Shown here: positions 15,790 through 24,354 of the stretch, piece by piece
Layout: the number at the start of each line of letters is the position of its first letter
Position numbering within the stretch: position 1 is the stretch's first letter
Assembly: GCA_900551865.1 (NCBI GenBank)
Contig: URXV01000003.1
Span: 57,040-121,039 of the forward strand
DNA: 64,000 nucleotides
Direction: 5' to 3'
From: an uncultured Rickettsiales bacterium
Lineage (GTDB): Bacteria > Pseudomonadota > Alphaproteobacteria > RF32 > CAG-239
Notes under the pieces: model-generated
Seen by the model: the letters and a program-made list of their open reading frames with translations, nothing else
Databases searched by the model: none
Told to the model about the DNA's origin: nothing
Position numbers and translations under genes: made by a program

Positions 15790-18786
15790 TTATGGTTTTA
15801 TCAGTTCCTGCAATGCCGGATTGCGGCTTAAATCGCCGAGAACCGCAGCCGCATCGCCGGCTTCTCCGTCAGTATTGAAAATATCCTTTTCCGTTTCGGC
15901 AAAGCTCATATATCGGGCGTATGATTGTACAGATGCGACTGAGTCAAAAACCGGCGCGTCCGCGCGGGCAAAAATATCGCCTTCAATTTCTTCAATGTTG
16001 ATTTGCGGCGCATTTTCTTCCGGCTCGATGACGGCTTGCGGAATGTCAATCGGAAAATCATTGTTGCGGTATTCCTGATGGTTGAAGCCGCGTTCATGGT
16101 CTTCTTCGCGTTGCTGCAATTCCTCTTCGCTGTCATTTTCGGCAAAGAAAACCGCTGCCCTGGTGTCAATCGCCACTTCGTCTTTCAGGTAGACAGATAC
16201 GTCGTCAATCTTGACGTCTTGCAGCTCTGCCAGCTCATGCCCGTCTTTTGATACGATGATTTTATATGTACCGTATGGTATGGAATCCAAAATGAAAAAT
16301 CCGTCCACATCGGCAAAGGTTGATGCTCTTTCCCTGCCGTCTTCGTCAACGGCGGCAATCTGATAGCCGAACATACGGATATTGTCGTCGTTGGCGAGTT
16401 TGCCCTCAACCGCGCCGCGATGGATGAACGGAATGGCGACGGTTCGCACCGTGCCCGGCCGCAGAACAAGTTTTTTCTCTTCGGCTTCGGGCTGCAGGGC
16501 GATGTCCAGCAGCGTTTCCGTGTCAACATTCAGGATAGTCTTCTCGTATGTCTGTAAATCGGTCAGCACCGCCACCCCGTTTTCGTCCGTATAAATCTCT
16601 TTTTCCAGCCCGTTGGCGTTCAGCCCGATTCCCTCAAGCGGATTGCCGCTTTCGTCCGCAAGTTTGACATACATCGTGCCCGTATCGCTGAGTTTGGAGT
16701 TCGCCGAGGTAATAATGCCCATTCTGTCCGGCGTTTTGGCAAAGCTGATGTTATAGGTCAGGTATGAACTGATGTTGAAATCGCGGTCGACCTCCAGCGT
16801 CGCCGTCAATCCGCCGAACGGGAAGACCTGTCCGCCGGAAAAGGAGAAATAATCCATATCTTCAATCAAATTGCGCGTATATTTGCCGGAAAGATAGGTG
16901 TTGCGTCCGGTGCGCCAGTCCAGCCGGGTAGAAAATTCCGTAAACCGGCTTTCCGGCGACGTTTCGTATGTCAGCCAGGTCTCCGAAGAGAAATTGCCCC
17001 ACCATTTGTAGGCGCCGCCGCGTACCGTATTGTACGGCTTGTCCGAATGGGCATAATCGTAGTAACTGTCCTCAAGGGTAAGGTTCAGCCCGTTCATCAG
17101 CTGTTTGGACAATCGCGCCGTCATGTTGTTGAACGACGTCTGGTCGCTCTCAAGCGTTCCCTGCCGCCAGCTCAGATAATACGGCACTCGCCACGGCAGC
17201 ATACCCGACAGCCTGGCTTCAAACTGTTCGTCCAGATATTCGTCGCCGTAGAACGAAACCGGCGAGTGAATATTGTTAAACTTGTCATAACCGGCATAAA
17301 CCGTTCCGATATAGACGTCGCCCTGCCATTCCGCGTGGTGCCCGAATTCCTGCGTATCCAGATTCTGTTCCAGATTGTACTGGATGGAGCTCCCCTTGAT
17401 TGCGTATTGGGCGCCCGCCATGCCGAAACGCTGTGTTTCAGTTCCAGTGTCCGCGTCCGGCGTCTGCGTAAACCCGCCCATTAAAGTCAGATTGTCGGTC
17501 GCGCCGTAATATCCGGTAAAGTCAATAATCGGCGTGTCCTTGCCCTCGTATTCAAACGGTTCGTTGTCTTCTATCAGGTACCGGTACGGCTGATATGCCG
17601 CCGCCGTATAGCCGAACTCGCCTTTTTTAACCGGGCTGGTACCGGAATAGTAGCGTTCATACTCGGTGCGCGTCTCGCCGTACGGCCCGTAAAATACCAG
17701 CTTAAATGTATTCAGGCCATACGAAACCGGCATGTCCGGGAAGTTGTACTGCCCGTTGACACCGTTCTGCCGGTAGCCGACCAGCTGTTCGTTCCAGTAC
17801 AGTTCAACCTGCCATCCGTCAAGCAGCGGTCCGGTAATGTCAATCGTCTTGTTGGCGGACATCACCAGATTCTTAAAGCTGCTGACTGCCGCGCCGCGTC
17901 CGTAGCTGGCATCGGCAAAGTAGGAAGAGCTGAGCCCGCTGATATCGCCGACTTTCAGAGTCTTAAGGTTAAACTTATTTTCGGGTTCGTCGAGAAACGT
18001 CCTGCTGCCGGAAATTCTGACCCTCGGGTTGCGGTCGGAATACGAGTCTCCGTAAATATAGGTATTAACATCCAGCCCGCCGGCAATCATCGCCAGATTG
18101 ACCGAGTATGCGTCGCTGTTGAAGCTCTTTCCCGTATCATCGGAACGCCCCCAGCCTTTGCCCAGCGTAACGTCCACCACCGGTTCGCCGAACCAGCGGT
18201 TGTCAAATTCGTAGTTGCTGAAACTGTCCTGCTGGAAATTATAAGAACCCTTGCCGCGTTTTTTCTCGGCCTTCAGCTTTGCCGTTGTCGGAAAGTCCTT
18301 TTCCCGGTCAAGCGTCATCTGCATATTGAGCTTGTCAATTTTAATCTGCATCTTGAGCAGGCGGATATAGAAATCCGCGGCAAAAAAGGCCGTTCCGTCA
18401 ATAACCGTCATTTCGTCGGCAGCAAAAGAAGAAGTGCTTCCGTATGCCGTTACCGTTCGCCGCGCCATATCAATTATAATGGGAGCGTCTTCGTCGTCTG
18501 CCATCTGTGCCGTAATCAGGTTTCCGTCGATTTTGTATTTGAGGCCGAGGTACGCCGACATCTGCGGCAAAGAGATGTATTCCTTGCCGTTTTGCGCATA
18601 AACGTAGGCATAGTCGCTCAGGTTAAATCCCTGTACCACCGGTTCCAAAATCAGCGGTTCGTCGCCGTAGTCCGTTAAATCTTCGGCCCGGGCCGCGCCG
18701 CCGTTCAGGAAGAGGGCGGCCGCCAGCAGCCAAACCGGGCTAAAGCTGCAGCGCCTGCCTGAATATTTCTTCTTTCGTCTTTGCAT
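15790..18786 (-). CDS. Outer-membrane usher of a chaperone-usher pilus, 998 aa
   Basis: The protein would thread pilus subunits across the outer membrane. A long N-terminus MQRRKKKYSGRRCSFSPVWLLAAALFLNGGAARA acts as signal peptide. A SPOR/copper-amine-oxidase-N-like periplasmic segment follows, then a barrel-like stretch with many aromatic alternating strands. The usher/TcfC-style block LYWNEQLVGYRQNGVNGQYNF...YGLNTFKLVFYGPYGETR matches the plug-flanking region of ushers. Near the C-terminus a carboxypeptidase-regulatory-like domain is visible (GTVRTVAIPF, FADVDGFFILDSIPYGTYKIIV). The start overlaps the chaperone gene by 47 bp. It is the last gene of the pilus locus. The sequence is far from classical PapC/FimD; the call rests on the neighbours as well as motifs. 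Confidence 0.75.
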   Translation of the reverse strand: MQRRKKKYSGRRCSFSPVWLLAAALFLNGGAARAEDLTDYGDEPLILEPVVQGFNLSDYAYVYAQNGKEYISLPQMSAYLGLKYKIDGNLITAQMADDEDAPIIIDMARRTVTAYGSTSSFAADEMTVIDGTAFFAADFYIRLLKMQIKIDKLNMQMTLDREKDFPTTAKLKAEKKRGKGSYNFQQDSFSNYEFDNRWFGEPVVDVTLGKGWGRSDDTGKSFNSDAYSVNLAMIAGGLDVNTYIYGDSYSDRNPRVRISGSRTFLDEPENKFNLKTLKVGDISGLSSSYFADASYGRGAAVSSFKNLVMSANKTIDITGPLLDGWQVELYWNEQLVGYRQNGVNGQYNFPDMPVSYGLNTFKLVFYGPYGETRTEYERYYSGTSPVKKGEFGYTAAAYQPYRYLIEDNEPFEYEGKDTPIIDFTGYYGATDNLTLMGGFTQTPDADTGTETQRFGMAGAQYAIKGSSIQYNLEQNLDTQEFGHHAEWQGDVYIGTVYAGYDKFNNIHSPVSFYGDEYLDEQFEARLSGMLPWRVPYYLSWRQGTLESDQTSFNNMTARLSKQLMNGLNLTLEDSYYDYAHSDKPYNTVRGGAYKWWGNFSSETWLTYETSPESRFTEFSTRLDWRTGRNTYLSGKYTRNLIEDMDYFSFSGGQVFPFGGLTATLEVDRDFNISSYLTYNISFAKTPDRMGIITSANSKLSDTGTMYVKLADESGNPLEGIGLNANGLEKEIYTDENGVAVLTDLQTYEKTILNVDTETLLDIALQPEAEEKKLVLRPGTVRTVAIPFIHRGAVEGKLANDDNIRMFGYQIAAVDEDGRERASTFADVDGFFILDSIPYGTYKIIVSKDGHELAELQDVKIDDVSVYLKDEVAIDTRAAVFFAENDSEEELQQREEDHERGFNHQEYRNNDFPIDIPQAVIEPEENAPQINIEEIEGDIFARADAPVFDSVASVQSYARYMSFAETEKDIFNTDGEAGDAAAVLGDLSRNPALQELIKP

Positions 18787-19558
18787 CTTCCAGTTTCAAA
18801 ATTGCATTATGGGTATTTGCGTTCTTATCCAGCGGCAGGCTGAGATTGAGTTTGTCGGTTGACATATATATTTTGACGCCGTTCATCCGGCCGATATCCT
18901 TGTCTTTGCCGTCGGCAACGGCGATGTTAAAGCGTGATGACTTGTTGCCCAGCCGTTTGAATACAAGCTGGAGCTTTCCGTCCGGCAGGAGCTTGTAACT
19001 TGAGAGCTCGGTCTTGCTGTACAGATTGTCGCCTTTGGTAATCGTAACCGGCAGCGTGATTGCAAACAAAGCCTTAAGTTGCATGGAAAGGGTGCTCGAC
19101 TTTGTACCGGGCTTGGCCTTCGGCTTCGGCGCGCCGAGCATAACCTCGCTGATTTTCAGATGTGAAACGAATTCGCCGTCTGGAGCCTGCGCCAGGCTTT
19201 TGCGGGCGATGTTGATTGTCTGCACTTCGTTCGGTTTCAGCGTAAACTGCCGTGGCGACCAGCTGAGATATTTGTCTGCATAAAAACCGTTTTTGTCTGT
19301 GGTTTCTTTCAACGCGCCGTTTTCGTCCTGTATGAAGTTGACGAAGCTGACCCGGTAGGTCTGCGTTTCGCTGGACGTATTGATAATCCGCACGCTTTGC
19401 ACCCGTTTATTCGAGGCGGCATCAAAGTCGATGCTGTACGGAAAGACGGAGATGTTGGCATCCGCCGTCCCCGCCGCCGCACAGAACAGCAGCACCGCTC
19501 CCAGCGATTTGCCGATTTTCGTCTGTAAAAATTTCCCAAGGATATGTTTGCTCATCAT
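18740..19558 (-). CDS. Periplasmic pilus-assembly chaperone (PapD-like), 272 aa
   Basis: The protein would hold and cap pilus subunits by donor-strand complementation. After a signal peptide (cleavage about at AAAGTADA) comes an Ig-like domain: ISVFPYSIDFDAASNKRVQSVRIINTSSETQTYRVSFVNF. The edge block with QFTLKPNEVQTINIARKS matches the conserved G1/F1 strands of this class. A second Ig-like domain (GKLQLVFKRLGNKSSRFNIAVADG...) follows. The length is normal. It lies 16 bases after the tip-type subunit gene and overlaps the usher. The pattern is closer to CS1/alpha-type chaperones than to FimC. Confidence 0.8.
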   Translation of the reverse strand: MMSKHILGKFLQTKIGKSLGAVLLFCAAAGTADANISVFPYSIDFDAASNKRVQSVRIINTSSETQTYRVSFVNFIQDENGALKETTDKNGFYADKYLSWSPRQFTLKPNEVQTINIARKSLAQAPDGEFVSHLKISEVMLGAPKPKAKPGTKSSTLSMQLKALFAITLPVTITKGDNLYSKTELSSYKLLPDGKLQLVFKRLGNKSSRFNIAVADGKDKDIGRMNGVKIYMSTDKLNLSLPLDKNANTHNAILKLEDAKTKEEIFRQALQL

Positions 19559-19574
19559 TTCAAAGACCTTTCTG

Positions 19575-20462
19575 TTAATAAGAAACCGTTACCGTGTAGG
19601 TGCCGCCATATTCGCCTTCCGGAGCATTTGCCGGCACGTTTAATGTTGCGCCGATACTCATATCCGTAGTCTCGGCCGCCAAAATAAACTGAGTTCCCGT
19701 GCTTGCCGTAAAATTATTGACGGTCAGGGTGTTTTGTCCGCTGTATATGGAAACTTCACCCGGCAGGGAAACGTAGACAGTCCTTCCCGCCGTACCGTCT
19801 ATGGCAAATATCCCCTGCGAAACGTCCGTATTGTTCATCAGGTAAATCCCGCCCGTAGCCGACCTCTGCCCGTTGTAAGACAATGTAACGGTTCCGTCAT
19901 TGGACGGGGACATCATGGTTCCGAAATTTATGTCCTGTTTTGATGAAATGCCGAGTTTTTCTACAATCGTAACGGAAAAATTAAGTTGGACATCATTGGG
20001 AGCACACATATATGTGCTTGCAGAAACAGTCATCGCACCGGTATAAGTTCCCGCTTTACAATAACCGTCAAGAGTAAGCTCGGCTCCGACATTGACGTTT
20101 TGTGAACGGTTGCCCAATACGCCTAATGGCGCAAGCCAGAAGCTGCTTGGGTTGAACTGTAGATTATTTAAGGTAAATTCGCAATTTTCGCCGCTTTGTC
20201 CGCCGGATACGCCGCTTGACATCTGTAGTTCGTGCGTTACGCTGCAGTTCACATCATACCGGATAATTCCCTGTCGGGCAGAACCCGAGCCGCTGCCACC
20301 ATCCCACGCAACGACGCCGTCGGTTCCCAGTCTGGCAACGGTTCTTTCTGCCGTCTGGATAACCGTTCCAAAATCAGCCGTTTGCGTTACACTGGCAGAA
20401 TCCGCATACGTATTTTCCGCTGCAAATATTAAAAAGAAAAAAAATGCCCAATAAAACTTCAT
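19575..20462 (-). CDS. DUF4402-type pilus subunit, 295 aa (possible tip or minor subunit)
   Basis: This is a secreted beta-sandwich protein with signal peptide MKFYWAFFFFLIFAAENTYA. There are two DUF4402-like halves. The first, residues about 20-150, has two possible disulfide cysteine pairs; the second has ISSKQDINFGTMMSPSNDGTVTLS and ends EGEYGGTYTVTVSY. The final GxYxVTVSY-type strand is shared with the two other subunits here. It is about twice the length of the major pilin, so an adhesin/tip role is plausible but unproven. The gene starts 12 bases after the L2 element at 20474-20627, and its ribosome-binding site (AGG) directly follows a 12-bp hairpin, which may control it separately from the upstream pilin. 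Confidence 0.75.
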   Translation of the reverse strand: MKFYWAFFFFLIFAAENTYADSASVTQTADFGTVIQTAERTVARLGTDGVVAWDGGSGSGSARQGIIRYDVNCSVTHELQMSSGVSGGQSGENCEFTLNNLQFNPSSFWLAPLGVLGNRSQNVNVGAELTLDGYCKAGTYTGAMTVSASTYMCAPNDVQLNFSVTIVEKLGISSKQDINFGTMMSPSNDGTVTLSYNGQRSATGGIYLMNNTDVSQGIFAIDGTAGRTVYVSLPGEVSIYSGQNTLTVNNFTASTGTQFILAAETTDMSIGATLNVPANAPEGEYGGTYTVTVSY

Positions 20463-20473
20463 ATATACCTGCG

Positions 20474-20627
20474 TATAAAAAACGACCCTTTTTTATACGC
20501 AGTTTTGCGATGTATCGGATTAGGCAGGATTTTGAGATAAGTCTTTATAAATGTTGATAAATTAAGATAGTCTCTTGCTTAAGAAATATTCATTGCTATT
20601 GTTGATTTAAAGGGGTCGTTTAAATTC
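20474..20627. promoter_or_regulatory. Candidate invertible element L2 (homologue of L1, opposite phase)
   Basis: Arms AAACGACCC-TTT at 20480-20492 and its near-complement (AAAGGGGTCGTTT, 20609-20621) enclose an AT-rich segment. The outer flanks TATAAAAAAC (20474-20483) and GTTTAAATTC (20618-20627) are identical and colinear to those of L1, and the total length is 154 versus 152 bp. Inside, GCAGTTTT (20499-20506) lies 25 bases from the left edge, whereas in L1 its complement lies 25 bases from the right edge. A 12-bp perfect stem (20471-20482 with 20489-20500) spans the left arm in the present orientation. It sits between the pilin gene and the subunit-chaperone-usher genes. Confidence 0.55.
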
Positions 20628-20695
20628 TACAACGAAAGTATATAATTTAAATAAATCAAAATAATAAGTTAGACCGTTTTCAATATCGTTTTGTT

Positions 20696-21202
20696 CTAGT
20701 AGCTGACTGTTACCTGGTAAGTTCCGCTATAGTCGCCTTCATCTTGTCCCTGACCGACGGTCAAATCCGCTCCGACTTTGATTTGCCCGCTGGTGCCGTT
20801 CAAAACCAGTGTATCGGCAGGTTCGGTAACAAAATTGTCAACCGTCATCGGCTCTCCCGCACCCGTTAATTGACTTGAATCCGATACTTGGATTGTCATT
20901 CTCTGATTTTCGGCTCCTGTCACATTAAACAATCCGGCTTTTCCTTGGTTGGTGTTGACCAATATGCTGTTATCACCGCCATCAACGCTGCGCGCACCGT
21001 TTGCTGCCGCGATTTTCACTTTCTTGGCACTGTCGGTCGGAGCCAGAATGGTGCCGAAATCCAATGCGTCTTGTTCCGTAACGGTTACCGGCGCAACAAT
21101 CTTCGCACTGATATTTCCTGTGCCGTTAGCCTCGGCAGCCCAAACTTCCGCACCACTTAAGGTCAGCACGGAAACTGCCGCCAGCAAATAAATTTTTTTC
21201 AT
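20696..21202 (-). CDS. Major pilin candidate, DUF4402 protein, 168 aa
   Basis: This is a small secreted beta-sandwich subunit. The signal peptide MKKIYLLAAVSVLTLSGAEVWA is followed by the DUF4402 pattern: GNISAKIVAPVTVTEQDALDFGTILAP, a central GLFNVTGAENQRMTIQVSD, and the C-terminal DEGDYSGTYQVTVSY. Its size fits a polymerising shaft pilin. It is separated from the other pilus genes by the 154-bp switch-like element, an arrangement that would allow high pilin expression and separate control of assembly genes. The start is supported by AAGGGGAT upstream. Confidence 0.8.
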   Translation of the reverse strand: MKKIYLLAAVSVLTLSGAEVWAAEANGTGNISAKIVAPVTVTEQDALDFGTILAPTDSAKKVKIAAANGARSVDGGDNSILVNTNQGKAGLFNVTGAENQRMTIQVSDSSQLTGAGEPMTVDNFVTEPADTLVLNGTSGQIKVGADLTVGQGQDEGDYSGTYQVTVSY

Positions 21203-21481
21203 ATTTTTATCCCCTTAAAAATAACAATAAGTTTTATCAACATCTCAACTTTAAGGTATAAAAATTAATTTTGAGTTTAAAACCATCTTCTCATTGCTAA
21301 AAAACAGCACCAAATTTGCAATTTGCCTTTTCTTTAATACAAGTCAGTTCCTTTCTTTTTCTAAATAAAAATTGCCCGGCCTTATTGAAAGCTGCCGCAG
21401 TATTCTGCTCCGGTCAAAATATATTGGAATGCTGGCCGGAATGATAAAAAGTTAATTGATAAAAGACTAACCGCCAAAAAG
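21203..21481. other. Intergenic region upstream of the major pilin gene
   Basis: The stretch is AT-rich and expected to hold the pilin promoter on the minus strand. No convincing gene, terminator with a T run, or copy of the L1/L2 arms was seen. Confidence 0.4.
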
Positions 21482-22039
21482 CTAATAAGATGTTTGCAGA
21501 ATATAAACGCCGTTTCTGCTTCCGCCTTGCGTTTCTTTGTCTTTGATGTTCAATGTTGCTCCGACGTCAACCGTCGCTTCGCCGTTCTGCCTGTCCAGCG
21601 CGACGACATTTCCCTTTCCGGCGTCTGTTGTAAATGAATGGATATCAATGCTTTTGTCTTCATTGTTATAAATGCGTGCATCGGGAATATCCACCGTAAC
21701 CGCCTGAGCCTTTGGGCCTTTCAATTTAACGGAACCCGCCGAATAGGAACTGGTTGCCAGTCCGGGCCCGGTTGTCGTACGGTTGCCGTTCTCGTCAACG
21801 GTAACTCTTCCCTGATTGTTTTTGACCATCATCCCGAACGTTAAATCGTTTGCGGATTCGGCAGATACCGGTGCGACAATCGTTGCGCTGACCCGCCCGG
21901 TTGCGGTTGTTTCAATCTTGTTGCCCGGATGGCGCTCCAGTTTTTGTTTGGCTTCCGCTGTTCCCGCTATTGCCAGACAAGCTGCGTACAAAATCAGTCC
22001 GGTTTGCCAAATTCTCACTTTGCCGCAGCTTTTTCTCAT
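21482..22039 (-). CDS. DUF4402-type secreted subunit, 185 aa
   Basis: The protein has the same domain type as the other two subunits: GRVSATIVAPVSAESANDLTFGMMV, a VDIPDARIYN strand, then DVGATLNIKDKETQGG and the terminal GVYILQTSY. It has a longer basic N-terminus (MRKSCGKVRIWQTGLILYAACLAIAGTAEA) that serves as signal peptide. The ending departs from the VTVSY of its paralogues. It is upstream of the major pilin on the same strand with 279 bases between, so it may have its own transcript. It could be a minor pilin or anchor. Confidence 0.75.
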   Translation of the reverse strand: MRKSCGKVRIWQTGLILYAACLAIAGTAEAKQKLERHPGNKIETTATGRVSATIVAPVSAESANDLTFGMMVKNNQGRVTVDENGNRTTTGPGLATSSYSAGSVKLKGPKAQAVTVDIPDARIYNNEDKSIDIHSFTTDAGKGNVVALDRQNGEATVDVGATLNIKDKETQGGSRNGVYILQTSY

Positions 22040-22065
22040 AAAACTTTCCGTCCTTTCCGTATGTG

Positions 22066-23406
22066 CTATTCGGCACTGGCCGTCTCATACTGCGGCTGTT
22101 TGACTGTTGTTTTTATCCGGGTAATCCGCATATTGTCGACCTGCATAACTTCATATACGCAATAATCGTCTTCGGTCTTGTCTCCGGCAACCGGTTCTCT
22201 TCCGAGCAGGTTAAAGACATAACCGCCCATGGTGCTTTCTTCATGCTCATTGTCATCATAGGGGAGCCCCAGACAGTCATAGGCGTCTTCAACCAGATAC
22301 AGCCCGTCAAATTCGCAGATTGTGTCGTTGATTTTCTTAACCGGTTCCTCGGTAATATCGTCGTGCTCGTCGCGGATGTCCCCGACCAGTTCTTCCAGAA
22401 TGTCTTCCATAGACAGCAGTCCGGCCGTCCCGCCGTATTCGTCAACCACAACCGCCAGATGAATGCGCTTTTTCATCATTTCGTGCAGGATTTCCGAAAT
22501 GGATTTATTTTCCGGCACAAACAGGATATTGCGGACAATCTTGCTTAAAATGTCTTTATGCGGCGAATTTTTGCATTCCAGCAAATCGCGGATGTGTATC
22601 ATGCCGATAATTTGATCCTTGTCGCCGTTGCAGAGCGGAAAACGCGTGTGCTTGTGCTGCTTGACAAACTCCATGACCTCATTGTAACTGCTGTTCTGGT
22701 AGATGCATTTCATTTCCTGCCGCGGAATCATTATTTCGTGCGCGGAAATTTCCGAAAAGCAGATGGCGTTCTGGATAATCTCGCTTTCCGTATCGTCAAT
22801 AACCCCGCCCTTTTGCGACGCGTCGATAATCAGCTTGATTTCCTCTTCGGAATGCGCGTCTTCGTTTTCGTCCGCCTGTTTGACGCCCATCAGTTTCAAA
22901 ATCCACATCGTAACGTGGTCAAAGACCCAGATAAACGGGGCAAAAATCTTATTAAACGTATATAGCGGCGGCGCGATAATCAGCGCATAGCGTTCGGTAT
23001 CCTGTATGGCCATGGACTTCGGCACCAACTCGCCGAAAACGACGTGCAGCAGCGTGATGAAAGTAAAGGCAATACCGAAACTCAACGAATGGAGCAGAAT
23101 TTTATTGTCGGCGAAGAAATCGGAAAAAACGTCTTCCAGCAGCCTGGAAACGGCAGGTTCGCCAAGCCAGCCCAAACCGAGGGAGGCAAGCGTGATGCCG
23201 AGCTGGATGGCGCTCAGATAAGTGTTCATGTGCTCGTTGATTTTCAGGGCGATTTTGGCGCGTTTGCTGCCCGCGTGTGCCAACTCTTCAAGCTTGGTAC
23301 GGCGGATTTTTACGATTGCAAATTCTGAAACAACGAAGAAAGCATTGCAAAAAACTAATACTAAAACTAAAAATAAATTAAAAACATACCCGTATACAGG
23401 ACTCAT
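22066..23406 (-). CDS. CorC/HlyC-family (CNNM-type) membrane protein, 446 aa
   Basis: This is a probable ion-transport/homeostasis protein of the inner membrane. The N-terminal DUF21 domain has four hydrophobic helices, starting VFNLFLVLVLVFCNAFFVVSEFAIVKIRRTKLEEL. The signature SAIQLGITLASLGLGWLGEPAV follows at about residue 65. Two CBS domains (around IMIPRQEMKCIYQNSSYNEV and ILFVPENKSISEILHEM...HLAVVVDEYGGTAGLLSMEDILEELVGDI) and a C-terminal CorC_HlyC domain complete it. The architecture and length are typical. The old name 'hemolysin' should not be read as toxin. It is monocistronic. Confidence 0.9.
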   Translation of the reverse strand: MSPVYGYVFNLFLVLVLVFCNAFFVVSEFAIVKIRRTKLEELAHAGSKRAKIALKINEHMNTYLSAIQLGITLASLGLGWLGEPAVSRLLEDVFSDFFADNKILLHSLSFGIAFTFITLLHVVFGELVPKSMAIQDTERYALIIAPPLYTFNKIFAPFIWVFDHVTMWILKLMGVKQADENEDAHSEEEIKLIIDASQKGGVIDDTESEIIQNAICFSEISAHEIMIPRQEMKCIYQNSSYNEVMEFVKQHKHTRFPLCNGDKDQIIGMIHIRDLLECKNSPHKDILSKIVRNILFVPENKSISEILHEMMKKRIHLAVVVDEYGGTAGLLSMEDILEELVGDIRDEHDDITEEPVKKINDTICEFDGLYLVEDAYDCLGLPYDDNEHEESTMGGYVFNLLGREPVAGDKTEDDYCVYEVMQVDNMRITRIKTTVKQPQYETASAE

Positions 23407-23569
23407 GGTTATTATTTTTGAACTACCTCAATACATTAAACATACCCTTTATTCTATAATATATATTTCGGGGTTGTCAACAACTCTTTTCCGATAGCCG
23501 TGATTTTTTTATGCTTTATCAAATATATCCGAAATTATCTTCAGGAATGTTCAAAACCGGTGTCTGAAA

Positions 23570-24139
23570 TCAGAGGAACCGGCTTTTTTTCGGCATTTTC
23601 AGTTTTGAACAGCTAATCCCCTCAAGTTCAAGCAGCTTGACTTTGTATGTCAGGCCTCCGCCGTATCCGGTCAGGCTGCCGTTGCTGCCGATAACGCGGT
23701 GGCAGGGGACGATTATGCCGACGGGATTGGCTCCGACCGCTCCGCCGACTGCTTGCGCCGACATTTTGCCGCATCTCCTGTCGCGGGCAATTTTATCAGC
23801 GATTTTACCGTATGTCGTCAGGGTTCCGTATGGAATATTCTGCAAATGGCGCCAGACCGTCCGTTGGAAATCCGACCCGCATAATTTAAGCGGCGGCAGA
23901 AAATCCGGGATATTGCCGCTGAAATAAATGTCCAGCCATTTCGCCGTCTGTTGCAGGCAGGGCAGGGACGAGCCGTCGGTTTCGCTTTCCCCTTTCGGGC
24001 AAAGTCCCTTGCGGTCGGCTCGTTCCGGCCAGAATTCAGTCCTCGCGCCGGTCAGAAAGTTTCCGTCGCTTGTCAGACGGATATTGCCGAACGGCGATGT
24101 GTAGTTAAACGTATATATCATAATTTCGGCCTTAGACAT
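23570..24139 (-). CDS. ogt: Methylated-DNA-protein-cysteine methyltransferase, 189 aa
   Basis: This is a suicide repair protein that takes alkyl groups from O6-alkylguanine onto its own cysteine. The active-site IIVPCHRVIGSNGSLTGYGGG is complete, with the acceptor Cys in PCHRV. The winged-helix part FQRTVWRHLQNIPYGTLTTYGKIAD precedes it. The N-terminal domain is short. The start could be 24139 or the Met at 24121 (MIYTFNYTSPFG); both have only modest ribosome-binding sites. The length fits Ogt/MGMT rather than the Ada fusion. Confidence 0.92.
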   Translation of the reverse strand: MSKAEIMIYTFNYTSPFGNIRLTSDGNFLTGARTEFWPERADRKGLCPKGESETDGSSLPCLQQTAKWLDIYFSGNIPDFLPPLKLCGSDFQRTVWRHLQNIPYGTLTTYGKIADKIARDRRCGKMSAQAVGGAVGANPVGIIVPCHRVIGSNGSLTGYGGGLTYKVKLLELEGISCSKLKMPKKSRFL

Positions 24140-24279
24140 TTAAATTGCTCTTTTTTTATTATAAAATGAAATTTATAAAAGCCAAGCGTAAAGTATGTGT
24201 TGTCTAAAAAAGCAAATCAATATCCGGAACAAAAATCACATTCCGCAGCGCAAAAGGCGTTATCCTCAGCAAAAAACAC

Positions 24280-24310
24280 TTGACTTAGAGCAAACTCTAA
24301 ATGTTACACT
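24280..24310 (+). promoter_or_regulatory. MerR-family-type promoter/operator
   Basis: TTGACT (24280-24285) and TACACT (24305-24310) are separated by 19 bases, the over-long spacing typical of MerR-activated promoters. The spacer contains the dyad TTAGAG-CAAA-CTCTAA (24285-24300), close to operators described for NmlR/AdhR-type MerR regulators. It lies 45 bases upstream of the 24355 gene. No merR gene is in the window. Confidence 0.7.
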
Positions 24311-24354
24311 AAAAACAGAATCGCATTTAACCGAGAGAATTAGGGAGATAATCA

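Noticed and set aside
15575..16078. A 167-aa plus-strand gene after 15618
   Set aside because: It overlaps the end of one gene and lies antisense to the usher, crosses a terminator, and has no ribosome-binding site or recognisable family.
22063..23328. Long open frames antisense to the CorC/HlyC gene
   Set aside because: They are shadows of a strongly coding sequence; the CorC/HlyC frame contains all family motifs.
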